DNA from: Eutreptiella sp. 'Long Island Sound 2002'
Taxonomy: Eukaryota > Euglenozoa > Euglenophyceae > Eutreptiales > Eutreptiaceae
NCBI GenBank assembly: GCA_964036045.1
Contig: OZ038382.1
Location: 143,294,961 to 143,358,960 of the forward strand
Length of the DNA: 64,000 nucleotides
Direction of reading: 5' to 3'
The stretch's first letter is position 1. Every line of letters begins with the position of its first letter. The position numbers and the translations under genes were made by a program. Positions 33,049 to 42,981 of the stretch are shown one piece after another. Below the pieces are notes generated by a model. It was not told the origin of the DNA and did not search any database. It saw nothing but the letters and a program-made list of their open reading frames with translations.

Positions 33049-34135
33049 GGCGCCGCACCGGCCGAGCCCTACGCCCTACACAACCCTGTAGCGGTAGGGC
33101 AGCACCTCTGGGGACTCGGGGACCAGGACGTGCTACGCCTCCGCACCTCCGGCAACACCCAGCGCATCTGGGCAACCACTCTGGTCCAGGCGGCCACCCT
33201 GGGGGAAGGCGTCAGAGACTTCCTCGTCGACGCCTTCCCCCACGTCGCCCGACACGAATGCCCCCCACTCGCCACCCCAGATGGCGAGAGCCCGCCCCTC
33301 ACGAGGGACCCAATCTGGGTGCCCCCCATCGACTGTGGCGACACCTAGTCGGACACCCCATGCCAGGGCGGCCGGACACCAAGGGCCGCACCCGCTAACA
33401 CAAGCCCGACATGGCCCACCCCCCAGCCAGCGCCACGCCCAGCGACACCAAAGAGTGGGAGAGGGAAACATGGGTCGCCCGGATGGCCTCCCGGAGCAAC
33501 TTCAGGCACCACGTCCCGGGGGACGTCCCCACCCCGGACGACCAGCAGCCAGCCCCCCTCACGTACATGACCCTCATGTACAATCTGCACTACACTCTCT
33601 CCACTACCCACTACCACGCACCAACTGGCCACTGAATGGTGCAGGGCACCGACTCCCTCCCCCCCGCCGACTACCGCCCCCCCCCACACAACCCACGCCC
33701 CGACACGTACACCAGGGAAGAGGAGCCGGACGACCCCCACCTCTGGGGCTGGTGGGAACGCAAGTCCCTGGACACGCTGCTCTCCATCCGCACCGGCAAC
33801 CAGGGCTTTGTAGGGCGACGTATTGCCTTGCCAAGTGGACCCAGCGAACCTGGGGGATCCCCACGGACCGGTTGCTGTGGAGGGTCACGCTGCACCCCCA
33901 GCAGAGGGAGGCCCCCCCAAACCGCAGGGGACCCACCCCCCCACGCCCCACCACCCTACAGCTCTGCCCGTACATGGTGGCAGCCCGCCTCGTGGCGCTG
34001 CTGTGGCTGGGCCCAGACACCACCACCCAAAACTACCCCCATCTCACGGAGAAGGACGTGCCCAGCATCCAGCGATGCTTCTTCAGCACGCTCAACTACC
34101 TCCAGCAAACGCAACCACACGTCCTGGAGCAGTAA
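33049..34135 (+). pseudogene. Element A: cysteine-protease-like domain, frameshifted
   Basis: Three frames carry consecutive pieces that align with one minus-strand region in B. Piece 1 (33049-33348) contains VGQHLWGLGDQDVLRLRTSG...DPIWVPPIDCG (B: VWIPPIEWG). Piece 2 (33411-about 33810) contains NLHYTLSTTHYHAPTGH*MVQGTDSL; the TGA at 33633-33635 replaces the Trp seen in B (QWLVKGTN). Piece 3 (about 33810-34135) contains CLAKWTQRTW... TTLQLCPYMVAARLVALL, ending LEQ. A His followed by a late Pro-rich stretch and Cys-Pro/Gly-Tyr resembles the H...Q...C order of Ulp1/adenain-type proteases. Family assignment is tentative; the A/B homology is much firmer. Confidence 0.5.
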
Positions 34136-35042
34136 TGGACACCCCCCGGGTAACCCGCGTGCCCGCACAGCTGAGACAACGCCACCACACCGCCACATGC
34201 ACCTACACCGGCACCAGCACGCACAGGTCACCAGGGAAAGCGCGCGCACACGCCGGGTGCCTGAACCCGCACCCTCGTCCTCATTACTCGCAGGACCCAG
34301 CATCCTACGCCCGCACCCGCAGCACAGGGCCCCCCGCTGTCACCCACAGCCCTCTCCTCCGCCTCCGACTCCACAACCTCCACCATCACAACCACCTCAT
34401 CCGCCACCACCACCACGTCCTCGTCCCGCACTCCACCCCCCGAGCCGCGGGAGAAACCTCCCCAACGGGCCCCCAAACCCGTCCCCACCGTGAGCAACCC
34501 CGCCGCCGCCAAGGCCCACGCCCCGACAAAGCCCGCGCCCGCAGCCCGGCCGAAACCCAAGACCGCCGCCAAGCAGCCACCCGAACCCGCCGGCGCGACG
34601 CGACCGCAACCGGCAGCCAAGCCCAAGCCCAAGCCCAAGCCTGGCGCCACAGCGGCAGCGCGGGCCTGACCCCCCGAGGACGTCCTGTACAACATTCTGC
34701 CCGAGCCATCCCAGGGCCCGGAGGCAGCAGCACCCAGCACGGCGCCCCCCCACCGTCACTGACGCCGCCACCACCACCTTCATGGCGGAGCGCGCCACAG
34801 CAGAAGCGCGACGCACTTCGTCCCGCCACCTCTCAAAGCCCGCACCCCAGGCCCACGGACCACCCCCGACCGGACCAGAACGGCGCCAGGGTCCACCAGC
34901 AGCCTCCCCGCCCCCCTACCAACAGTCAATGTGAGGCCACATACAGCCAACGCCCCGCTACCGCCGCCACCGCGAGTCACACCCCAAGGCCGAGGCGGAG
35001 ACCATACGCGCATACCCGCGAGTCCACATCCGCCCGCGCCCC
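34136..35042 (+). other. Pro/His-rich low-complexity segment of element A
   Basis: Long Pro/His/Arg-rich open frames exist in two plus frames, and no ordered domain is visible. A disordered linker between the protease-like segment and the Trp-rich module is the simplest reading. Confidence 0.4.
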
Positions 35043-35834
35043 CACTCCCCGCGCACCACCACGGCACAGGACTACGAGGAATCCCCCAGGCCCACCACCG
35101 CCACCAGTCCCCACGACCACATCATACCCACCTACGCCCACTCCTCCGCTGAAATCCACAGCTGCGCCCAGGGACAGTGGTGGCGGCGCTGGACCCACAC
35201 GCAGCTCTGGGAGCTGGAAAAGTGGGCCTGGGCAGAGCCCTGCCTCAAGGGCCTGGTCCACCGGCCCCGCAAGGGGTCGGCGGAGAACCGCCGCCTCCAG
35301 CCGGCGGGGGGTTGGATGCCACAAGCCGCATGCGAAGCCATGCTGGCCGATGCGCTCCAACCCCTGGGAGTCCATCCCCGCAACCTCCGGGCGCCCCAGG
35401 ACCACCCGTATGTCCTCAGGCGCCTGCGGCAGACCCTCCAGGAGACGCAACGAGACAGCATACGCCTGTGGGACATCACCCAAAGCCCAACCCCGCACAC
35501 ACACACCGCCTCGCCACCCCACAAGCGTCGGCGCACCGACACCCGCGGAATCCACAGCACCCCAGGAGCCCTGCGCGCCACACAGCACGACGCACCTGAC
35601 CACCCAGCCAGCGGCGCCACCACCGAACCCCGTTACCCAGCCGGCCACCGCTGCGGGGCGCCACGCCAGGCCCCACCCAGAAGACACCAAGCGAACCGGA
35701 AGCCGAAGGACGCCAACGCGCACGCGGACGGGCACCGCTACGCTCAACGGCACCGAACCCAAGCCCGCAGCCGTCGAAACCGCCTAACCCAGCCAAAGCC
35801 CCAACACAAAACAAACCCGAGCCGCACCCCATAA
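35043..35834 (+). CDS. Element A Trp-rich C-terminal module (unknown family)
   Basis: A single open frame with ordered composition: YEESPRPTTATSPHDHIIP, QWWRRWTHTQLWELEKWAWA, GGWMPQAACEAMLADALQPL, HPYVLRRLRQTLQETQRDSI, then a basic tail (PPHKRRRTDTR). Eight Trp in about 50 residues and amphipathic helices mark it out from the low-complexity surroundings. It lies at the end of the 3' coding region and may be its C-terminal domain. Not recognised. Confidence 0.45.
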   Translation, partial: HSPRTTTAQDYEESPRPTTATSPHDHIIPTYAHSSAEIHSCAQGQWWRRWTHTQLWELEKWAWAEPCLKGLVHRPRKGSAENRRLQPAGGWMPQAACEAMLADALQPLGVHPRNLRAPQDHPYVLRRLRQTLQETQRDSIRLWDITQSPTPHTHTASPPHKRRRTDTRGIHSTPGALRATQHDAPDHPASGATTEPRYPAGHRCGAPRQAPPRRHQANRKPKDANAHADGHRYAQRHRTQARSRRNRLTQPKPQHKTNPSRTP

Positions 35835-36229
35835 CCGCTAACCCTTGAATCCTAACCAGGCCTGCCGAGGGAGCAACGTAGCCACAACCCACACCGACAG
35901 CCCACACAGCCGCCTAACCAGCCAGCACCAAAAGCACAGAGGCAACTAACCAAACCCACCCTGACCCGTACCCGTGTACATCAGGACGCGCGAGCCGCAA
36001 CCCTGGGGCGCGGCCGCCACCAAAGCACCGACGACACACGCCAGAGAACACAACACAATTGCACCGCTGCACCACTTGCCCATGCTTGTGCCTGCAGTGT
36101 ACGCGCGCCCCCTTTTTTCCATTTAAAAGAAAAGAGAGGAGGCACAACAAAGAAAAAAAAACAGAAAAGAAAATTAGGGGGGGAGGAAGAGGGACACAAC
36201 CACTAACGGCACACGCGCACCGCACACAG
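35835..36229 (+). other. Element A 3' untranslated sequence with purine tract
   Basis: No gene. Positions 36125-36195 are an A/G-rich run (AAAAGAAAAGAGAGGAGG and similar). Confidence 0.5.
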
Positions 36230-37215
36230 CGCGCACACCGGTGAACAGGCGCCATCAGACCGAGGAGACCGCACATGCACATGCACCGAGGGGAGCGAAG
36301 GGACGGGACACCACGGTCTTGCACACTGGTGAACAGGAGCCAAGTGGCCCAAGACACAGCACAAACAAAGCAGCACACCGAGCGGGCACACCGGTGAACA
36401 GGAGCCAAGTGGCCCGGGACACCGCACAAGCAAAACAAAAGACGGAGCGGGCACACCTGTGAACTGGAGCCAAGTGGCCCAGGACACCGCACGAGCAAAG
36501 CAACGGACGGAGTGGGCACACCGGTGAACAGGAGCCAAGTGGCTCAGGAGACTGCAGACACAACACAACAAACCACACGGGCACACCGGTGAACAGAAGC
36601 CATGTGACCAAGAACACCGGACACGCAACACAACACACCGAGCGGGCGCACCGGTGAACAGGAGCCAAGTGGCCAAGGACACTGGACGCGCAAAGCAACA
36701 CACCGAGCGGGCAAACCGGTGAACAGGAGCCATGTGGCCGAGGGCACGGCACATGCAACACAACACACGCAGCGGGCACACCAGTGAACAGGAGCCAAGT
36801 GGCCCAGGACACCCCACACGCAACAAAACACACCGCGTGGACGCACCGGTGAACAGGAGCCAAGTGGCCCAGGACACCGCAGACGCAACACAACAAACCA
36901 GCCGGGCAGAGCGGTGAACAGGAGCCAAGTGGCCCGGGACACCCCACACGCAACAAAACACACCGAGCGGGCACACCGGTGAACAGGAGCCACGTGGCCC
37001 AGGACACCGCACACGCAACAAAACACACCCAGTGGGCACACCGGTGAACAGGAGCCAAGTGGCCCAGGACACCGCACACGCAACACAACACACCGAGCGG
37101 ACGCACTGGTGAACAGGAGCCAAGGCCCCAGGACACCGCACAAGCAAAGCAACACACCGAACGGGCGCACCGGTGAACAGGAACCAAGTGGCCCAGGACA
37201 CCGCACACACGTAGG
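36230..37215 (+). repeat. ~64-bp minisatellite, about 15 copies, in element A 3' region
   Basis: The core GTGAACAGGAGCCAAGTGGC recurs about every 63-68 bp from 36241 to 37173, followed by AGGACACCGCACACGCAACA-like sequence and CACACCGAGCGGGC. Since 64 is not a multiple of 3, minus-strand frames of 370-410 codons cycle through the same peptide in three phases (CPGPLGSCSPVCPLG). They are repeat artefacts, not genes. Confidence 0.93.
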
Positions 37216-37779
37216 GCGGCCAAGGGACAGGAAGGAACCAACACGCCATGGATCGGAGATACTGGGGCGACCCAGCCGACCCACCAGGCCAGTGGCAGGT
37301 GCGGTACTCCAAGGCGACTAGTCGGAGCCCGGCCAGGCTGCATCGGGGACCATGGCAAACGTCACCCAGAGCCATGGAAGCAACTGGTGACAGGCGAGCC
37401 GGTACACAGTCCAGGAGGGGGTTGCCTGCCAAGCAGAGTGACCCCGCAACTCAAGCCACAAGGGTGAGGCGGTCCTTCCGTAGACAAGCGGGAGCAATAC
37501 CCCTTTTGGTGAGAGATACTCCACACGGCTGGGCAGCCCCCAGAGCTGCCGTTCAAAGGAGGGGGCATGTGGCCCTACCCATGGACACATGTTGGGCACC
37601 CTCCCACCTGGGACACCTGGACCGGGAGGCCGCGACACTGCCTTCCCAAGCACCTGCGGGAATGGCTTAAGAGGCACCTGACATAGGGCAGTGGGAGGGA
37701 CAGGACGTCCCCTTGGTAAGACCTTCGTCCTGCATTGTCAAAAGAGGCATCCCTGTTAACGTCCCGAGCTCCTGAACAT
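37216..37779 (+). other. Element A 3' UTR
   Basis: No gene. Around 37550-37620 it resembles the sense strand of B's 3' UTR (AAAGGAGGGG followed by a GCACCCTCCC block). Confidence 0.55.
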
Positions 37780-37795
37780 ACCTACCTACCTACCT
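37780..37795 (+). repeat. (ACCT)4 3' tail of element A
   Basis: Four perfect ACCT units at the exact junction with E2 coding sequence. B ends with the same four units on its sense strand (46278-46293), which marks a family-specific 3' terminus as in non-LTR elements with short tandem tails. Confidence 0.8.
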
Positions 37796-38606
37796 CCACT
37801 TGTTGGAGTCCATCTAGAGGTCTGATCATGGTCATGTTGAGGTCCTGGTGCACATACATACGGCTGAACGCCTCCTTGGTTAGCTCCTCAGACCTGGCAC
37901 CAATCATGTCATCAAAGTTGTTGTGGCTGATGTAGTCCGCACACTCGTTCTTGACGCCCTGGATATGATGTACTGAGAGCCGTAGCTGGCTCAGGTAGGT
38001 CCACCAGCGTCTGAGCTGAGCTCTCTCAGGTGGGGGTCCCTTCTGGAACGTGCGGACCGGTTCTTGGTCACACAGCCAAACCACTGGGTTACTCCCCAAC
38101 AGTTGGGACTGAGAGGATAGCACTAACATACCCGCGAGCAGTTCCTGCTCATAGGTAGAGTAGTTACCCCGGGCCTGGTTCCATTTCCAGTTCCAATGAC
38201 CCAGGGGTACCAGGACCCATTTGTCGTCACGGTAGCTGTGCTTGAGAGTGCCGTCTCGGTTTAGTCCATCAGTACCCCATTGGGAAAGGGCCGAGTCGAA
38301 CTCCTCCTTCTCTCGTGCTTGCCACTGGAACAACGTTCCACCTCCGCCCACATTGCTGGTGTCAGTCACCAGGATAATTTTCCCTTGTGCTCTAGGCACG
38401 CCCAAGCATTTAGCGTTGGCCACTTTGTCCTTGAGCTTGTCAAACGCTTGTTGTTCTTCAGGGCACCAGCGCCAGGTAGTACTCTTCTTGATGAGATCCG
38501 TCAGGATGGCGCTGGTGTAGGTGAAATTTTTGATGTGGGGGTGGTAGAAGCTGCAGGCCCCGATGAAACTGCGTACATCATGGAGTCCTTTCTTGGGGTC
38601 TTCATG
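37796..38606 (-). pseudogene. pol: E2 pol: RT connection and RNase H
   Basis: Minus frame shared with the RT segment. Begins after TGA 38607-38609 with HEDPKKGLHDVRSFIGACSF. RNase H has ILVTDTSNVGGGGTLFQW, YSTYEQELLAGMLVL, LCDQEPVRTF and NECADYISHNN, so all four acidic positions are present. Ends at LQQVE, where the element is cut by A's (ACCT)4 tail. Confidence 0.85.
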
Positions 38607-40300
38607 TCAGACCTTAGCATCCATCAGGGGTTCGGCCTTAGAGGCCGCTGGGGTCCACCACCCATAGCCAATGTCGAACCCCGGGTACTGCATAGTCTCC
38701 TGCATGAACTCACACTTCTCCAGCGTGAGACTGGTGTGGTTCTCCTGGCAGACTGCAAACAACTCGCCCAAGAGGATTAGGTGGTCCTCTCGGGTGTTCG
38801 TTCCCAGGCATACATTGTTGATGTGTGCTTCCATCTGGTCGCCACGGGATATGAGTTCTTGCCCCACAGGTCTCCGACGGAGGATGGATAGGATCTTGTT
38901 CATCAGCTCTTGAAAAAGAACGGGTGCGTTAGCCACTCCAAATGGCATGACCTTCCACTTGAACACCCTCCCCTGAGGGGTGATGAAGGCAAGGAGCTCC
39001 TGGGCATTGGGCGTCAGGTCCACTTGCCAAAATCAACTCCGCTTGTCCATCTTCGTCTTGTAGCGGCAGGAGGCTATCTTCTCGAGGGTTGACTCCATGT
39101 TAGAAATGGACCCTGAGTGGTTCAGCGTCTTCTTGTTCAGCTCTCCGTAGTCCACTACCAGCCGTTTGGCTGTAGGCCCAGGCTTAGCCACCAGGAAACA
39201 GGGGCTGCAACGCTGGGGGTAGTCCCCATCCTTGTACTCCAGGACCAGGCCAACGTTGATACATTCTTGTATCTGTCACTCTATCTCATCGGCCTGCTCT
39301 TTAGGAGCCGGCTGGGGTCTCCTACGTATCTTGTGACCCGCGAACTCGGGCTTCAGCTTGAGGTCCATCTGTACCAGCTTGTCACAGGAGGCTGGAGGGG
39401 GTAGTTCTCCGAATACCTCCAGATAGGTCCTGATCAGCTTCTGTACTCTAGGGTCGAAGAGTTTGATCTTGTCCTCCACCTCCTCGTCAGAGTGTAGATT
39501 GCTTGCCCCTTGGTGTATAGAAGCAGGGAGGTGGTCCTCAACCGGCTCAGCGTCCTTGGTCGTATCCTTCAGCCCTTGGTAGGCGTGGAGAAGGTCCCGT
39601 TTGACAGTCTCTGGTGGTCGGTGACAACAGAGGCACACTTGAGGGGGTTCGCATACGCATTCCTCTAAGAGTTCATCCTCCTCTGGGGTCCTCACATGGG
39701 CAGCCCACACGCTTTTCATGACCTTCAGATCCACCTCTCGTTGCCAGGTGATAATCTTCTGTTTGAGGTCCTCCTTCAGTTGGGAGATATCTCCCGTAGA
39801 CCCTTGCTTAAACGGCCAGAAGCGGCGGGTAGGCCTAGCGTAGCATAGCTTTTTCGCCACCAATATCCTCTTGGAGTCCACGTACTCTCTCAGCCTGGAT
39901 CTGGGATCCAGCTCCTCGTCCAGGGGCTCCTCTCCCCTCATAGAGAGTAGGGGTTTCAGTGGGGCAGCGTACTCGGCGTTCTCCACTTCCTCCACGCACG
40001 TCTGCAGGAAGAAGGCGTCATGCTCAGTCTCGTCATCAGAGTGTATAGAGCTGGGTAGCTCGGATAGCCCACACTCTGAGACTACATCAGGATTAGACAC
40101 ACGGCAGGGGGAGTTGGGGGCAACAGTGTCAGACACGACGTACTCGTCTGCCCTAGGAGTAGTCTCCACGGTGTCTCGAGGTCATAGTTGGTTTTTCAGG
40201 ACATCCAGGTGGTAATCGCTGCTCTCACGTTGAATTTCCTGGACCATAGCAGGATCCAGATCTTCCCAGGGTACTGGGGCTAGGCTCCCGTCCACCACGC
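38607..40300 (-). pseudogene. pol: E2 pol: acidic linker and reverse transcriptase, catalytic motif lost
   Basis: One minus frame interrupted only by TGA at 40182-40184, 39276-39278, 39033-39035 and 38607-38609. The N-terminal linker is Asp/Glu-rich with a CVCEPPQVCLCC cluster. RT motifs: LIRTYLEVFGELPPP, LKPEFAGHKIRRRPQP, CFLVAKPGPTAKRLVVDYGE, FWQVDLTPNAQELLAFITP, FKWKVMPFGVANAPVLFQEL. The Y-x-D-D box reads HINNVCLG: both aspartates have become Asn (38803-38817 region), so RT is inactive. Each D-to-N change is a G-to-A next to C, as expected from deamination of methylated CpG. Confidence 0.88.
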
Positions 40301-41130
40301 TTAGCAGGCTCCCCCATCCAGGTTTCCGATGGGCGTCTTGCGGCCCAGAGGCACGTAGATGGCGTCATCCGGCAGCTGGATGGAGGTGAGTGTCAGCTTG
40401 TCCAATAGAGTACGCCAGTACTCATTTCCCCCATGGGCTCCCCCATCGGGGGAGCGCAGGACCGTACAGGAAGGTTCCAGGGCCACCTTGGTCAGGACGT
40501 TCCCCGGTTCACTGAATCTTGGGTTCCCGTAGGCCATCCCGAAAGAGGGCCAGTAAAATTTATAGCAGCAATTTTTCCCCTTGCTGCAGTAGAGGTCCAG
40601 GACATGTTGCTTGTCGCTGGCAAATAGCTCCACCTTCAGGTCTTCCCGGGAGTATCCCAACTTTTTCAGACCTTGGTCCAAGACATCCCCCAGGAGCTGA
40701 TAGTCCTCTGTTTTGGAGGCAACCATCATGGTTGAGGGCTCCTTCTTGCATCCCCTCAGGTAGCTAGACGTGTGCTCAGACTGCTCCAGAGGTACAGATT
40801 CCCATCCGTCACCATGGTCCACCTGGAGGACGTAGGGTGCTTGCAGAGTGAGGGATAGAATCTGGGAGTGCTCGACGAAGAAGTCGGTCCCCAGTACAAA
40901 GTGGAAGGCTTTGGTGTCCATCACGTAGAACCGATGGGCAATGCTTCTCGATCCCATAAGCACATCGACCTCACAGTCCCCACAACTGTGCACCACATAC
41001 CCATCTCCAATGTGGATGGCTGCGGTAGGCGGATTGATCTTCAGGTTGCCACGAGGTAACGTTTTCTTGGGCACAATAGATATAGTGGCCCCAGTATCCA
41101 GTACAGGCACTGTACCCCCAGGTATTCACG
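40301..41130 (-). pseudogene. pol: E2 protease plus Dam-like domain
   Basis: Retropepsin with intact catalytic motif PVLDTGATISIVPKK, flap IGDGYVVHSCGD and FVLGTDFF. After a short linker comes the Dam-like domain (described separately). Gag lies in another frame: a 1-bp indel near 41115 breaks the join (upstream frame ...VRIRLGGREYLG). A TAA closes the frame at 40301-40303, and pol continues in a different frame, so a second shift lies near 40310. Confidence 0.85.
40303..40702 (-). other. Dam-like domain in E2 pol
   Basis: YQLLGDVLDQGLKKLGYS, EDLKVELFASDKQHVLDLYC, SKGKNCCYKFYWPSFGMAYG followed by NPRFSEP, then VLTKVALEPS, EYWRTLLDKLTLTSIQLP and IYVPLGRKTPIGNLDGG. Same order as the E1 and E3 domains, with the closest match to DIRS-type methyltransferase domains at ELFAS...YCSK. 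The catalytic tetrad is NPRF instead of N/D-P-P-Y/F. Confidence 0.62.
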
Positions 41131-41190
41131 TCCCCCAAGACGGATACGTACCCAGAACACCAGATCCGGTGGTCCCTCGGAGCGTCCCTG

Positions 41191-42873
41191 TCAGAACTCC
41201 GCGGGGCAGGTCACTTCAAACCCCTTCTTCTGAAGCTTCGGTGCCATGCGCATGAAGCGGGGGCGTTTACGGGCGTTAGACTGGTCCCCATCTTCGCTGG
41301 CACCCTTAGTCCCTTGTTCTTGTTGGGCTTGCGTCTGGGAACGGGTCGTAGGTCCCGTGTTTGGTTGCTGACCAGAGGGCTCAGAGTTCCCCCCGGGCGT
41401 AGTATACGGGTTCCCTCCGGACTGGTTTGTGTTCTTGTCCTTGTCCGGCTTGCGCTCAGGGCCTCCTCGTCCACCTTTGCCTTTGCCACCTTGGCCTTTG
41501 CCATTGCCCTTGGACTTGCCCTTGCCACTGTCCTTGTCGGCGCTGCCCTTGCCACTGCCCTTGCCACTGGCGTTCTCGGTCTGAAGCTTCGCCGAGAGGC
41601 GTGGCTTGTGGTAGCACTCGTCCTCGTAGTGCTTACTCTTACCACAGAACGCACAGGTGATTGTACACCTGTAGTGGTCCGGCAGCTTGGCCTTGCCACC
41701 GGTGTTGGTCTCCTGCTTCTTCCCCTGGACCACGAAGCAGTCCCGCCGGTCGCAGTCAGGGGCGTGACGCAGGGAGCCCTGCTCATCTCTGGCATCACAC
41801 CAGTAGAGGTCCTGGACATTGCTCATGATACGACCAATTTTTGGGGCAGTCAGCTGTCCTGGTCGGTGTCCTTGGTACCCACGGCCTTGGCTCCCAGAGC
41901 CGCATCCTCCAGGAAGGTAGGCGTTCAGGTGCTGGTCGCTTTCTTCCTCCAGCGCCAGCTCCAAAAGTAGCACCGACAGGTCCTTGTAGTTGAGGGCTCT
42001 CGCCTTGCGCTCTGCCGTTGCCCGGTATTCATTCCACAGTTCTCTTGGGAGCTTGGCCACCAACCAGAATAGCAGCTCGTCGCTACCGTAGGAACCGGGC
42101 GTCAGTCGCCGTACCCAGTGGTCCAAGTCGGCAAGCAGCTCGGAAATCCTGGCAGGCTTGGGATTGTTGGGTAGTACAGCCAGGTTCTGGATCTCGGCCC
42201 TGATGCAGAGGTCGGTCTCGTAGGTAGGATACTGCCTCTCCAAGGCAACTAACACGTCGGCGAAGGTGGTGGACTTCGTCACGATCTGCTTGACCTGCTT
42301 CTCCAGGTACTTGGTCTTGCAGCACTGCAGGAGCAGATCGCACTTCACTCACCCAGTAGCACGGGTTTGGCCAGTCATCCTCAGGAACCAGCCAAAGTTC
42401 TCAGCGAACTTGCTGAGGTCCTTCCCCGTGAACTCCGGCAAGTTCAACACGATCTTGGAGGTGGCTATAGCCTTAGTCTCCTGGGACCTGCGTCCCTCAT
42501 GGCGATTGGTCTTCCTCTTTTTCTTCTTCTTCTTGCCGCTTGGGTTCCCGGGGTCCTCAGGGTCATCGTCCTCAGACGGTGAAGCAGACGTCATAGATGG
42601 CGGCTCATCATCAGAAGGATCTCCACCCAGGTCACTAGAGCCGTAGGGCTCAACATCCATCATAGCCCTTAGGGCTGTCAACCGCAACCGGTCCAGCTCG
42701 GCTCGCGTGGAGTTTTCCACGTGGCTGTAGGGGGGCTGGGCTGTTCTTGGTATGAAAGGCCTTCTTGGTATCACAGCAGGGGTCGGCATAGATCGGCTCC
42801 TCAAGATTCCTAGGGTGTTCGTCAGCCGCGCCACCAAATGATTGGCTTGTACACGATGAGGTGAAACTCCCAC
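41191..42873 (-). pseudogene. gag: E2 Gag with canonical CCHC zinc knuckle
   Basis: Minus frame with one internal TGA (42349-42351) between TRATG and VKCDLLLQCC. It begins with a Pro/Asp/Glu-rich region, a KKKKKKRK patch and a SKIVLNLPEFTGKDLSKFAE capsid start. It continues through a gag core (FADVLVALERQYPTYETDLC, LFWLVAKLPRELWNEY) to a knuckle CAFCGKSKHYEDEC (C-x2-C-x4-H-x4-C), a second Cys cluster (WCDARDEQG...CDRRDC), a long Gly-Lys repeat tail (GKGSGKGS) and ...FEVTCPAEF. Nucleocapsid function is inferred from the knuckle and basic tail. Confidence 0.85.
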
Positions 42874-42981
42874 GGTGGTAGGGGACGCTTGGAGAGGAAT
42901 CAGGGGCTCCAGTTTCGCCCGAATTCCTTGAGTGAGATCACCAACTATCTCAGAAGTGGCTCCTCAAAGAGCCTCTTGTAT

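Larger units (their letters stand above)
22041..37795 (+). mobile_element. Non-LTR retrotransposon A (5'-truncated), with internal FB insertion
   Basis: RT (22041-23216), RT end-RNase H-knuckle (28015-30934), 3' coding region (30936-35834), minisatellite (36230-37215), 3' UTR and a (ACCT)4 tail at 37780-37795 abutting E2. Copy B on the minus strand has the same order and the same tail, so everything up to the tail belongs to one element. No endonuclease is seen 5' of RT, so the copy is probably 5'-truncated. With FB (4.8 kb) left out, the element is about 11 kb. Confidence 0.8.

Noticed and set aside
36230-37215. Possible CRISPR array
   Set aside because: The units are contiguous and the whole 64 bp is repetitive; there are no unique spacers and no cas genes, and the context is eukaryotic.
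36203-37432. Long Cys/Val-rich minus frames of up to 409 codons
   Set aside because: They are produced by the 64-bp minisatellite, which stays open in three phases and yields the same cyclic peptide.
38607-42351. Genetic code with UGA as Trp
   Set aside because: TGG is the Trp codon throughout, TAA and TAG also occur as internal stops in A and E3, and transitions at CpG explain most cases.
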